From the NCBI RefSeq assembly GCF_900113485.1, contig NZ_FOPM01000003.1:206900-270899 (forward strand): a stretch of DNA of 64,000 bases. The letters are read 5' to 3'. A program made the translations under genes and the position numbers. Positions 24,901 to 32,133 of this stretch are shown piece by piece; the first letter of the stretch is position 1; each line of letters opens with the position of its first letter. The notes under the pieces were generated by a model, which had not been told where the DNA came from, ran no database searches, and saw only the letters and a program-made list of their open reading frames with translations. The DNA comes from Methylobacterium gossipiicola (GTDB lineage: Bacteria; Pseudomonadota; Alphaproteobacteria; Rhizobiales; Beijerinckiaceae).

Positions 24901-25802
24901 GGGTTCTGGTCACCGGCGCCTCCGGCTTCGTCGGGCGCCATGCCCTGGCGGCCCTGGCGGCGCGGGGCTTCGAGGTCCACGCCGTGGCGCGTAAGCCCTT
25001 GCCGGGCATCAAGATTCACGCCGTGGACCTCCTCCACGAGGGCGCCCGCCGGGCCCTCGTCGCCGCCGTGGCGCCGAGCCATCTCCTGCACCTCGCCTGG
25101 GATGCCGAGCCCGGGAAATACTGGACCTCGGCGAAGAATCTCGACTGGGTGGCGGCGAGCCTCGACCTCGCCCGAAGCTTTTTCGAAGTTGGCGGGCGGC
25201 GTCTCGTGGTTTCGGGCACCTGTGCCGAGTATGAATGGGGCACGGACCGTTTCGAAGAGGGCACGACACCGTGTCGTCCGGCGACGCTCTACGGCGCGGC
25301 CAAGGACGGAACTCATCGAATTCTCGACGCCTACGCAAAAAGCGTCGGCCTGTCCTTCGCCTGGGGGCGCCTGTTCTATCTCTACGGCCCCGGCGAGCGC
25401 CCCGGCCGCCTCGTCAGCGACGCCGCGCGGGCGCTCCTCGCGGGCGAAGCGTTTCCGACATCCCCCGGGCATCAGGCCCGCGATTTCCTGCATGTGGTTG
25501 ATGCGGCAGGCGCTTTGGCGGCACTCCTCGACGGTGCGGTGACGGGGGCCGTCAACATCGGCTCCGGCACGGCGGTCCCGGTGCGGACCCTCCTCGACGG
25601 GCTCGCCGACAGGACCGGGCGGCCCGACCTTTTGTGCTATGGCGCCAAGGCTTTAGGCCCGTCCGAGCCCGCCGTGATCGCGGCGGCGATCACCCGGCTG
25701 CGGGATGAGGTGGGGTTCCGGCCCCGCTTCACCCTGGAAACGGGGCTCGACGATACGCTCGCGTGGTGGCACGCTCAGCAGGGCAGTAACCCCTTGAGCT
25801 GA
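24897..25802 (+). CDS. NAD(P)-dependent epimerase/reductase of the SDR family (CDP-4-ketosugar reductase)
   Basis: A 301-residue extended SDR. The Rossmann motif VTGASGFVGRHAL opens the protein, SGTCAEYEWG supplies the catalytic Ser region and YGAAK is the YxxxK motif. Family context (abequose/tyvelose-synthase-like genes in CDP-sugar operons) suggests reduction of the 4-keto group, giving the finished CDP-sugar. Start GTG 24897 overlaps the epimerase stop. The 3' end overlaps the convergent response-regulator gene by 28 nt. An epimerase role cannot be excluded. Confidence 0.8.
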   Translation: MRVLVTGASGFVGRHALAALAARGFEVHAVARKPLPGIKIHAVDLLHEGARRALVAAVAPSHLLHLAWDAEPGKYWTSAKNLDWVAASLDLARSFFEVGGRRLVVSGTCAEYEWGTDRFEEGTTPCRPATLYGAAKDGTHRILDAYAKSVGLSFAWGRLFYLYGPGERPGRLVSDAARALLAGEAFPTSPGHQARDFLHVVDAAGALAALLDGAVTGAVNIGSGTAVPVRTLLDGLADRTGRPDLLCYGAKALGPSEPAVIAAAITRLRDEVGFRPRFTLETGLDDTLAWWHAQQGSNPLS

Positions 25803-26164
25803 CTGAGAATATCCTCGCCCGTGCAGGGGCGGGCGATGAAGCGGGCGCCCGGCGGCATCCGGGTCGGATCGGGCGCGGCCCGTCCGGAAACGATGACGAT
25901 GGGCAGCTGAGGCCGTGCCTGCGCGGCCGCCGTGGCAAGGTCGAACCCATTGGTTTTGCCCGACAATTCGACGTCGGTGACGAGCCCGCAGATGTCGGGC
26001 CGCGCCGCCAGGATGTTCAGCGCCCGCTCGGCGGAGGCGCATTGCACCGTGGCGTAGCCGCCGTCTTCGAGGACGTCCCCGAGGTCCATGATGGTCAGGG
26101 CTTCGTCCTCCACGAGGAGAATCACCGGCCGGTCGTCGTTGGCGCCCGTCGTCTCATCCACCAC
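25775..26164 (-). CDS. Single-domain response regulator
   Basis: A 129-residue receiver domain without output domain. It shows the acidic pocket LLVEDEAL, the phosphoacceptor Asp in LVTDVELSG, the Thr/Ser-equivalent VIVSGRA, and an ending RPCTGEDIL where the usual conserved Lys would be expected; the Pro is kept but the Lys is replaced by Arg (ARPC). That substitution may change phosphotransfer. The start is one of two adjacent GTG codons (26164 or 26161), preceded by GGAGAG. It overlaps the convergent reductase gene by 28 nt. No histidine kinase is adjacent; stand-alone receivers of this kind often pair with HWE or HisKA_2 kinases, one of which is at 51.2 kb. Confidence 0.8.
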   Translation of the reverse strand: MVDETTGANDDRPVILLVEDEALTIMDLGDVLEDGGYATVQCASAERALNILAARPDICGLVTDVELSGKTNGFDLATAAAQARPQLPIVIVSGRAAPDPTRMPPGARFIARPCTGEDILSQLKGLLPC

Positions 26165-26273
26165 GTTGCACTCTCCCCGACCGTTCCATGGGATGCGGCG
26201 TGTGACGGCGCACTGGCCCGTGCGCCGCGCGTCACCCTGTCCCAACGAGGGAATGCGCCGCGGGTTGCAGCCC

Positions 26274-27530
26274 TCAACGCCGCGTCACCTCCGTCACCAC
26301 CGCCACGACGGCGGCGATGAGCCGGTCGAGGTCCGGTTCGGTGATGGTCAGGGCCGGCGTGAGGTAGACGATATCGCCGAACGGCCGGACCCAGACGCCG
26401 CGCTCGAGGAAGCGGCTTTTGACCGCGGCGAGGTTCGGCACCGTCTCCCAATGCACCACCCCGATGGCGCCGAGCACCCGGATGTCGGCGACGCCGGGCC
26501 GGCCCCGGAGGGGTTCGAGGCCGGCGGCGAGGCGCTCCCCGATGGCCTGGGCCTGCGCGAGGCGGGGCTCGGTCTCGAACAGGTCGAGGCTGGCATTGGC
26601 CGCCGCGCAGGCCAGGGGATTGGCCATGAAGGTCGGGCCGTGCATGAGGGCGGCGGCGGGGTCGTCGGAGAGAAACGACGCGAACACCGCGCCCGTCGCC
26701 ACCGTGGCGGCGAGCGCCATCGTGCCGCCCGTGAGGGCTTTCGACAGGCACAGGATGTCGGGGACGATCCCCGCCTGTTCGCAGGCGAACAGGGTGCCGG
26801 TGCGGCCAAAGCCCGTGAAAATCTCGTCGACGATGAGGGGCAGGCCGTGGGCCTTGGCGAGGCGCGCCACCGTGGCGAGGACGGCGGGCGGGTGCATCCG
26901 CATGCCGCCGGCCCCCTGGACCAGGGGCTCGACGATCACGGCCGCCAGGGTTTTGGCCTGTTCGGCGAGGCAGGCGTCGAGGGCCGCGACCCGGTCCGGG
27001 CTGGTGGGCAGATCGCAAAACACCTGGGTCGGCAGTGCGGCGCCGAAGCGCCGGTGCATGCCCTCCTCCGGATCGCAGACCGACATCGCCCCGAGGGTGT
27101 CGCCGTGGTAGCCGCCGCGAAAGGCGAGGAAGCGGGTGCGCCCCGCGACCCCCCGGTTCAGCCACAGCTGCAGGGCCATCTTCAGCGCCACCTCGACGGC
27201 GACGGACCCGGAATCGGAGAAGAACACGTGGTCGAGGTCGCCCGGCAACAGGGCGGCGAGGCGGGCGGCGAGCGCTTCCGCCGGCGCATGGGTGAGCCCG
27301 CCGAACATCACATGCGGCATCGCCTCCAGCTGGGCGGCGACGGCGGCCCGGATGTGGGGATGGTTGTAGCCATGCGCCGCCGTCCACCACGAGGCGATGC
27401 CGTCCACGAGCTCGCGCCCATCCGCCAGGACGATGCGCGCCCCGTCCGTCCGCACAGCCGCGAGGGGCGGCGCGGCGGTCTTCATCTGCGTGTAGGGCCG
27501 CCAGAGGTGGTTTTTTGGGGGAGGGGTCAT
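26274..27530 (-). CDS. bioA: Adenosylmethionine-8-amino-7-oxononanoate aminotransferase
   Basis: Biotin pathway step converting KAPA to DAPA with SAM as amino donor, PLP-dependent. The 418-residue protein starts HLWRPYTQM (the family's substrate-binding N-terminus) and has WWTAAHGYNHP, FFSDSGSVAVEVALKMA, RGGYHGDTLGAMS, the PLP Asp in IVDEIFTGFGRTG and the Schiff-base Lys in LSKALTGG. The start is the ATG at 27530, after which the protein reads TPPPKNHLW. Divergent from bioF, with the AT-rich islet between them. bioB and bioD are not in the window. Confidence 0.93.
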   Translation of the reverse strand: MTPPPKNHLWRPYTQMKTAAPPLAAVRTDGARIVLADGRELVDGIASWWTAAHGYNHPHIRAAVAAQLEAMPHVMFGGLTHAPAEALAARLAALLPGDLDHVFFSDSGSVAVEVALKMALQLWLNRGVAGRTRFLAFRGGYHGDTLGAMSVCDPEEGMHRRFGAALPTQVFCDLPTSPDRVAALDACLAEQAKTLAAVIVEPLVQGAGGMRMHPPAVLATVARLAKAHGLPLIVDEIFTGFGRTGTLFACEQAGIVPDILCLSKALTGGTMALAATVATGAVFASFLSDDPAAALMHGPTFMANPLACAAANASLDLFETEPRLAQAQAIGERLAAGLEPLRGRPGVADIRVLGAIGVVHWETVPNLAAVKSRFLERGVWVRPFGDIVYLTPALTITEPDLDRLIAAVVAVVTEVTRR

Positions 27531-27822
27531 GCCGGTGGGATGGTGGGCGGGGGCGGTGGGGTCAAGTTCGAACGTAAGGTAGCTATGCCTAGCTTGCGTA
27601 TGAGGCGCGCTCGAGCATAGCATCGCACATAGAAGGTGCATCGTGTGGCGCGTCAGTTTCATATCTGCGACGCACGATACCAATCAGGCTCAGCCATATC
27701 TTGCGACACGTGAAGGACCGAAAGGTAAAGATGGCCTGCCAATGAATGAGTGTTATCGGCGAATGGACCTATGTTCGCCGCATATGTAGTCTATTCGGGA
27801 TGATTTATTTCAGGTGGAATTC

Positions 27823-28932
27823 ATGCGCGGCAGCATCGCCATCTGGCAGGACAAAATTGCGGACGCTGCAGAGGGCTACGCGCCGCGTGTCGAAGTACAT
27901 GTCAATATATGGAGGAACACTGAGAGAAATAAATATAAAAACTTTGATTTGCTTGATATAGGATTTCGTTTACAGGAAATTCGTTCCCTTCGAACATTAT
28001 CAATAAGCTTGCCGTTTGCTGTCATTGATGACAGTCATATTTCTGATCTTTTCGAGGTCATGCATGATGCCTCAACCTTATCTGCGATCTTCAATGAGAC
28101 GTTGGCGGCGGGGGGGGTCCAGGACGATGGGCGTATATTTGCTGCATCCATTGCGGAAACGGAACGGGTCCAGTTTTACGTTGCCCGCTGCTCCCCCGAC
28201 GAGCGGCTATTGTCAAAGATCGGCGTAGGGGGCGACGAGGTAACGGTCATTACGCTCAAGGATAGTTTTTTCGAGCGATTGAGGCGAAGGGTTGGTGATC
28301 ACTACTTTAGGCTTCGCGTCAAACTACCCATCGAGGTGAAAAATGGCTTCGTTTCGACGATAAAGCCGAAGGATTCTGCATTCTTAAGTACGATTTCGAC
28401 AAACGAGATCGTTGAGTTTAGGTTAAATGAGCGAAGAAATTTCTCAGGGGCTATTCGTGAGAAGCTTCAGGCAACCGGGTGTGGGCTGATTGATGTATCC
28501 GCTGTTCATTACTTTCTGATTCGAGACATGGGTGTCGAGATGACCCAGTCTCATACAGGCTTCAGAAAAATGCGTCGACTAGAGCCGGAAATGTGGAGCC
28601 GTTATTTGCAGGGTTGTCCTGGGATGAATCCAGATAAAATGATTATCTACCATTGGTCGTCTAAATTGCCCGCACACGGGCCGGTCGACAGTTTCACCGC
28701 CCTTGCGACTTTCCGGGCCTATTATACCGGTAGCCTAGTCGTGTATGGCTTGGTGATCGTCGCACTAGGAGCCATGGGCAGCGCGTTGCAGAGCTTGCTC
28801 ATGGGTGGGCTGGCGTGGCTGGGATGGTCTTTGGGATGTTCTGCGCCAGCCTGCGTCAGCGCCGCCGGAAACCTGCTGGTTATGATTGCGTTGTTCCTCG
28901 CGCTCTTTGGCTGCGTGTGGTTCCGGCGTTAA
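27823..28932 (+). CDS. Unknown protein with large soluble domain and two C-terminal membrane helices
   Basis: Family not recognised. The 369-residue protein has about 300 residues of soluble alpha/beta character, followed by two predicted membrane helices near the C-terminus (LVVYGLVIVALGAMGSALQS and NLLVMIALFLALFGCVWF). This arrangement would tether a cytoplasmic domain to the inner membrane. No nuclease, protease, NTPase or nucleotide-binding motif is visible. Start: ATG 27823 with AGGTGG just upstream, preferred over an in-frame GTG at 27814. Codon usage is strongly A/T-rich relative to the chromosome, consistent with recent transfer. The next gene starts shortly after on the same strand. 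Confidence 0.7.
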   Translation: MRGSIAIWQDKIADAAEGYAPRVEVHVNIWRNTERNKYKNFDLLDIGFRLQEIRSLRTLSISLPFAVIDDSHISDLFEVMHDASTLSAIFNETLAAGGVQDDGRIFAASIAETERVQFYVARCSPDERLLSKIGVGGDEVTVITLKDSFFERLRRRVGDHYFRLRVKLPIEVKNGFVSTIKPKDSAFLSTISTNEIVEFRLNERRNFSGAIREKLQATGCGLIDVSAVHYFLIRDMGVEMTQSHTGFRKMRRLEPEMWSRYLQGCPGMNPDKMIIYHWSSKLPAHGPVDSFTALATFRAYYTGSLVVYGLVIVALGAMGSALQSLLMGGLAWLGWSLGCSAPACVSAAGNLLVMIALFLALFGCVWFRR

Positions 28933-29006
28933 AAGGTGGGGATCCATCCGACGCCCCTCTTTTGGCTTTCCAGCCTATCAGGCATACCCTCGATCTCGCA
29001 AGTTGG

Positions 29007-29519
29007 ATGGCACGAATGCAGATGACGAAGGATCACGGCCTTGGCGTTTTGCGCAATTGCCCCTTCGTGGCCGCTCCGCCGACGGATCCTTACGACGTCT
29101 TCAAGGCATTGGAAGGCGCAGGAGTAACCGAGTTTTACCCCTGTTTCCGAGATTGGTTTTTCGGGAAGGTTGTCCCGGGGCTGTGCATCGATGAGCGGCG
29201 CATTCTCACGTCCATATCAGACGGTGCATTGGCAGGTGTTGCGATCTGCAAACGAACAAGTGCCGAGCGAAAGTTGAGTACGCTGTGGGTGCGTGACGAT
29301 AGCCGAAACCGTGGAGTTTCTGCTGAGCTCGCGCGCCATGCCTTCGCTTGGTTGGGGACCTCCCGACCGCTCTTCACAGTTCCTCAGGAGCGAATGAGCG
29401 GATTTTGTGGTCTGGTTCGGGCTTGGTCGTTCCCTGACGCTGTTGCCCATTGCGATCTCTATCGGCCGGGGCGCATCGAGTATGTGTTTAACGGCCCTGT
29501 CGCTATGGACGCTCACTGA
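29007..29519 (+). CDS. GNAT-family N-acetyltransferase (islet)
   Basis: The 170-residue reading has a GNAT-like core in its second half. KLSTLWVRDDSRNRGVSAEL resembles motif A (beta-4/alpha-3), where acetyl-CoA binds, although the classical R/QxxGxG/A is reduced to SRNRGVS. The N-terminal half contains FRDWFFGKVVPGL and RRILTSISDGALAGVA, the latter resembling an early strand pair. The start is uncertain: ATG 29007, 29016 and 29022 are in frame without a good ribosome binding site, and GTG 28917 would overlap the preceding gene. It ends inside the 3' end of the convergent kinase gene (7-nt overlap). The acceptor substrate is unknown. Confidence 0.65.
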   Translation: MARMQMTKDHGLGVLRNCPFVAAPPTDPYDVFKALEGAGVTEFYPCFRDWFFGKVVPGLCIDERRILTSISDGALAGVAICKRTSAERKLSTLWVRDDSRNRGVSAELARHAFAWLGTSRPLFTVPQERMSGFCGLVRAWSFPDAVAHCDLYRPGRIEYVFNGPVAMDAH

Positions 29520-30034
29520 GATACGATCAATCTTCGATTGATCGCGGAGGCAAATCTCTCCAGCGTTGGCGAGAGTAGGATATCTAAAGGTATTCCTTGA
29601 CGATCTGCGACACGTTCGCAGGCTGCTTGCTCCATCGCCATTAATGCGATGAGCTCTCGGCGGGAGTGTGACATTCCATGCTTCACCCGTCGCATCCGAA
29701 TTTCGTCGGGCTGATCGTAAATATATATCATTAGAGATGGACGCAGCCACTCAAAAAAGCTGTCAGGAACAGGTATTGGGCCTTCGGCGGTCTCTATAAG
29801 TGCGTGACCGTCGATTATTTGATGTCGTTTAGTGGCTACCCGCCGCAAGAGAAGCTCTGTCGCCAGCTGTTGATTGAAAAGTGCGTCGGCGAAAGTTCTG
29901 ACGGGTAGGATTCCACCCGAGAGCGTAAGCAGCTTGCTCACACTTACGTATTCTAGCTCGGCCAATTGCGCGGCGGCATATTGAGAACGTGTCGATTTTC
30001 CAGATTTCGATAGCCCAGCAACAAAGATTATCAT
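29513..30034 (-). CDS. P-loop nucleotide/nucleoside kinase-like protein (islet)
   Basis: A 173-residue protein with a Walker A loop at residues 7-15 (GLSKSGKST) right at the N-terminus, preceded by the strand MIIFVA, as in small adenylate-kinase-like or polynucleotide-kinase-like enzymes. IIDGHALIET around residue 75 is a Walker-B-like/substrate segment, and MRRVKHGMSHSRRE resembles an Arg-rich lid. The start ATG 30034 overlaps the ASCH stop (ATGA), so the two are translationally coupled. The 3' end overlaps the convergent GNAT gene. The substrate (nucleoside, nucleotide or RNA end) is not determinable. Confidence 0.7.
   Translation of the reverse strand: MIIFVAGLSKSGKSTRSQYAAAQLAELEYVSVSKLLTLSGGILPVRTFADALFNQQLATELLLRRVATKRHQIIDGHALIETAEGPIPVPDSFFEWLRPSLMIYIYDQPDEIRMRRVKHGMSHSRRELIALMAMEQAACERVADRQGIPLDILLSPTLERFASAINRRLIVSQ
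29524..29544. terminator. Perfect hairpin at the GNAT/kinase convergent junction
   Basis: Arms CGATCAATC and GATTGATCG flank a TTC loop, nine base pairs with no mismatch, five nucleotides after the GNAT stop and within the last codons of the kinase. It may terminate the GNAT transcript or hinder convergent transcription; it lacks a long T-tract, so terminator function is tentative. Confidence 0.4.
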
Positions 30035-30447
30035 GCAGATGCTCCTAGGTTGGCCAAGAGCGAAGATGGCGCATAGGCCCATGACTGCGGAGCAGTGAAC
30101 GCAAATTTCATTCGAAGATCGTGCAAACTAAGAAAATTTGGCAGAGTGTGACACTCAGAAATTTTGATGCCGTAGCCAATCTTGCGCCTCTCGAAGTATT
30201 TCGCAAACTCATGTTCGGGCACACAAGAGTCTTTCCCGTGCACGCGCCATAGGTCGTCGACTTTCATTTCGTGAACGGCAGAAATTCGCAGTAGAGCGAT
30301 GAGTCCACAGGTCGGGGACGACTCGTACAAGTAAGCTATCGAGCCTTCTGAAAGCAGCGGAAAGCGACGCCGAAGTTCGATTGTCTTCGCGCCGGACCGA
30401 ATGAGGCGAGACCATTGTGGCCGGATACTAATGATGATGGGTTTCAT
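30031..30447 (-). CDS. ASCH-domain protein (islet)
   Basis: A 138-residue PUA-like ASCH protein, a fold thought to bind RNA or modified nucleosides. The N-terminus ISIRPQWSRLIRSGAKTIELR has the family signature Lys21-Thr22-x-Glu24-x-Arg26. The E. coli ASCH protein YqfB, an N4-acetylcytidine amidohydrolase, uses a Lys in the same position, though with Thr at position 24. GSIAYLYESSPTCGLIALLRI supplies the beta-barrel strands. It is the first gene of the two-gene leftward unit with the kinase (ATGA overlap). Enzyme versus binding role is unresolved. Confidence 0.75.
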   Translation of the reverse strand: MKPIIISIRPQWSRLIRSGAKTIELRRRFPLLSEGSIAYLYESSPTCGLIALLRISAVHEMKVDDLWRVHGKDSCVPEHEFAKYFERRKIGYGIKISECHTLPNFLSLHDLRMKFAFTAPQSWAYAPSSLLANLGASA

Positions 30448-30939
30448 GTAATTTACCCAAAATATTTAATTACGTTCGCCCGGCTTGCGCTTCTCTTTTA
30501 AATGGAAGGGCCGTTGTTCTCGAAACCTGCACATCATTGATAGGGCGGACGTAATGGGTATGCTCAGCGATAGCGATCGCGCTTGGTGACGGCACAATGG
30601 ATGAAGTGCCACGCGGGCCGCGTTCAGCGCCCTGTACTTGATGCTCCGTATGTCGGACCCATCGGGGATTGTATGAATATCTTGTCTACCTCCTGTGGCT
30701 TTATCTCTATCCACCCAAGAGTTCGTCAACTTGAATGCGTCCATACACTTTTCGGAGGGAGCGGGCCGCCAAATTCCGCGGCAGCCTTACGTCCTCTCCT
30801 CATCTCGTAGAGGGTTTCGCTCTCGTATGCGAGGCACTTCGCGGGCATCCTAGCCGTCCGCTAATCAGCGAGGTGGGGTTGCTTGGTCGTGCCGGATCGC
30901 GCGCTTGACAACGCGCACTCCCCCAACCCCCATCCCCCC
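30448..30939. other. Right end of the islet, no gene supported
   Basis: About 490 nt between the ASCH start and bioF. Base composition changes from AT-richer to GC-rich around 30.75-30.9 kb. Short ORFs exist on both strands (30466-30744 minus, 30583-30810 plus), but neither has a recognisable family, and they lie opposite each other. A TTGACA hexamer at 30905-30910 could be the -35 element of bioF; no convincing -10 was seen. Confidence 0.5.
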
Positions 30940-32058
30940 ATGTCCAGCCTCGACGCATATGCGAAATCCACCCTCGACGATCTCACCGCCAAAACCCTGC
31001 GGCGAACCCTCGTGGCGACGGCGCGGGGGGCGGGGGCCGGGGTCGAGCGGGGGGGGCAAACCCGCGTGTCGTTCTCGTGCAACGACTATCTCGGGCTGTC
31101 CCACGACCCCCGGGTGATCGCGGCAGGGCGGGAGGCCCTCGAACGCTACGGCGCCGGGGCGGGGGCGTCGCGCCTCGTCACCGGCAACCATCCGCCGCTG
31201 CTGGCCCTGGAAGCGCGGCTTGCCGCCCACAAGGGCAAGGACGCCGCCCTGGTGTTCGGCAGCGGGTATCTCGCCAATCTCGGGATCGTCACGGCCTTGG
31301 CGGGGGCGGGGGACCTCGTCCTCGTCGATGCCCTCGGGCATTCCTGCCTGTTCGCCGGGGCGCAGCTCTCGGGGGCGACGAGCGTACGGTTCCGCCACAA
31401 CGACCTCGACCACCTGCGCGGGCTGCTCACGAGCCGCCGCGCCCGGCACGGGCGGGTGCTGATCCTCACCGAGCGGGTGTTCAGCATGGACGGCGACCGG
31501 GCGCCGCTGCCCGACCTCCTGGCGCTGGCGGCCGAGTACGACGCCTGGACCCTGGTGGACGATGCCCACGGCCTCGGGGTTGTGGAGGCGGGGGCGCGTG
31601 CCCCCCTCGAAATGGGCACCCTGTCGAAGACGCTGGGCTCCTATGGCGGCTATGTCTGCGCCTCGCGCCCCGTGGTCGATCTCCTGACGAGCCGGGCGCG
31701 GAGCTTCGTCTACACCACCGGGCTGCCGCCGGCCTCGGCCGCCGCCGCGCTCAAGGCCCTGGAGATCGTGGAGGCCGAGCCGGACCGCGCCGCCCGGCCC
31801 CTGGCGCTGGCCCGCCGCTTCACCGCCCGCCTGGGGTTGCCGGAGGCGCAGAGCCCCATCGTGCCGATCCTCATCGGCGAGGCGGCGGCGGCCCTCGCCC
31901 TCTCGGCGGCCCTCGAAGCGCGGGGCTATCTCGCCGTCGCCATCCGCCCGCCGACGGTGCCGGCCGGCACCGCCCGCCTGCGGGTGGCGTGCTCCGCCGC
32001 CCACAGCGAGGCCCAGGTGGACGGGTTGGCGGACGCGATCCTGGCGGAGCGGGGGTAG
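30940..32058 (+). CDS. bioF: 8-amino-7-oxononanoate synthase
   Basis: Condenses pimeloyl-ACP/CoA with L-alanine to KAPA, the substrate of BioA; PLP-dependent alpha-oxoamine synthase. The 372-residue protein has CNDYLGLSHDPR, GAGASRLVTGNHPP, the PLP-ring His/Asp region LVDDAHGLGVV and the Schiff-base Lys in LSKTLGSYGGY. The start ATG 30940 has no obvious Shine-Dalgarno and follows a C-rich tract. It diverges from bioA across the islet; no other biotin gene is adjacent. Convergent with the acyl-ACP synthetase fusion. Confidence 0.9.
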   Translation: MSSLDAYAKSTLDDLTAKTLRRTLVATARGAGAGVERGGQTRVSFSCNDYLGLSHDPRVIAAGREALERYGAGAGASRLVTGNHPPLLALEARLAAHKGKDAALVFGSGYLANLGIVTALAGAGDLVLVDALGHSCLFAGAQLSGATSVRFRHNDLDHLRGLLTSRRARHGRVLILTERVFSMDGDRAPLPDLLALAAEYDAWTLVDDAHGLGVVEAGARAPLEMGTLSKTLGSYGGYVCASRPVVDLLTSRARSFVYTTGLPPASAAAALKALEIVEAEPDRAARPLALARRFTARLGLPEAQSPIVPILIGEAAAALALSAALEARGYLAVAIRPPTVPAGTARLRVACSAAHSEAQVDGLADAILAERG

Positions 32059-32133
32059 GATCGCTCTTCGGTTTCCGGCAGGCGCGGGGGCCTGTCGCGG
32101 CCGATCCCACGGGATGATCGACCGGAGCCGTGC

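Larger units (their letters stand above)
27570..30890. other. AT-richer islet inserted between bioA and bioF
   Basis: From about 27.57 to 30.89 kb the base composition drops clearly below that of both flanks, and codon use shifts to A/T-ending codons (AAA, GAT, ATT), unlike every other gene in the window. It carries four genes: a two-TM protein, a GNAT, a P-loop kinase and an ASCH protein. bioA and bioF at the edges have normal high-GC usage. No integrase, transposase, tRNA or flanking direct repeat was recognised, so the mechanism of acquisition is unknown. An imperfect hairpin (arms CGTAAGGTAG and CTAGCTTGCG) lies at the left edge near 27573-27598. Confidence 0.75.

Noticed and set aside
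30466..30744. 92-codon minus-strand frame at the right end of the islet
   Set aside because: No recognisable domain, no start signal, and an opposing frame covers the same bases. It could be a remnant of a former gene, but the sequence does not show which.
27531..30939. BioR-type operator near bioA or bioF
   Set aside because: Searched by eye for a TTATCTATAA-like palindrome; only a partial match (TTATCTCTAT near 30701) without symmetry was found.
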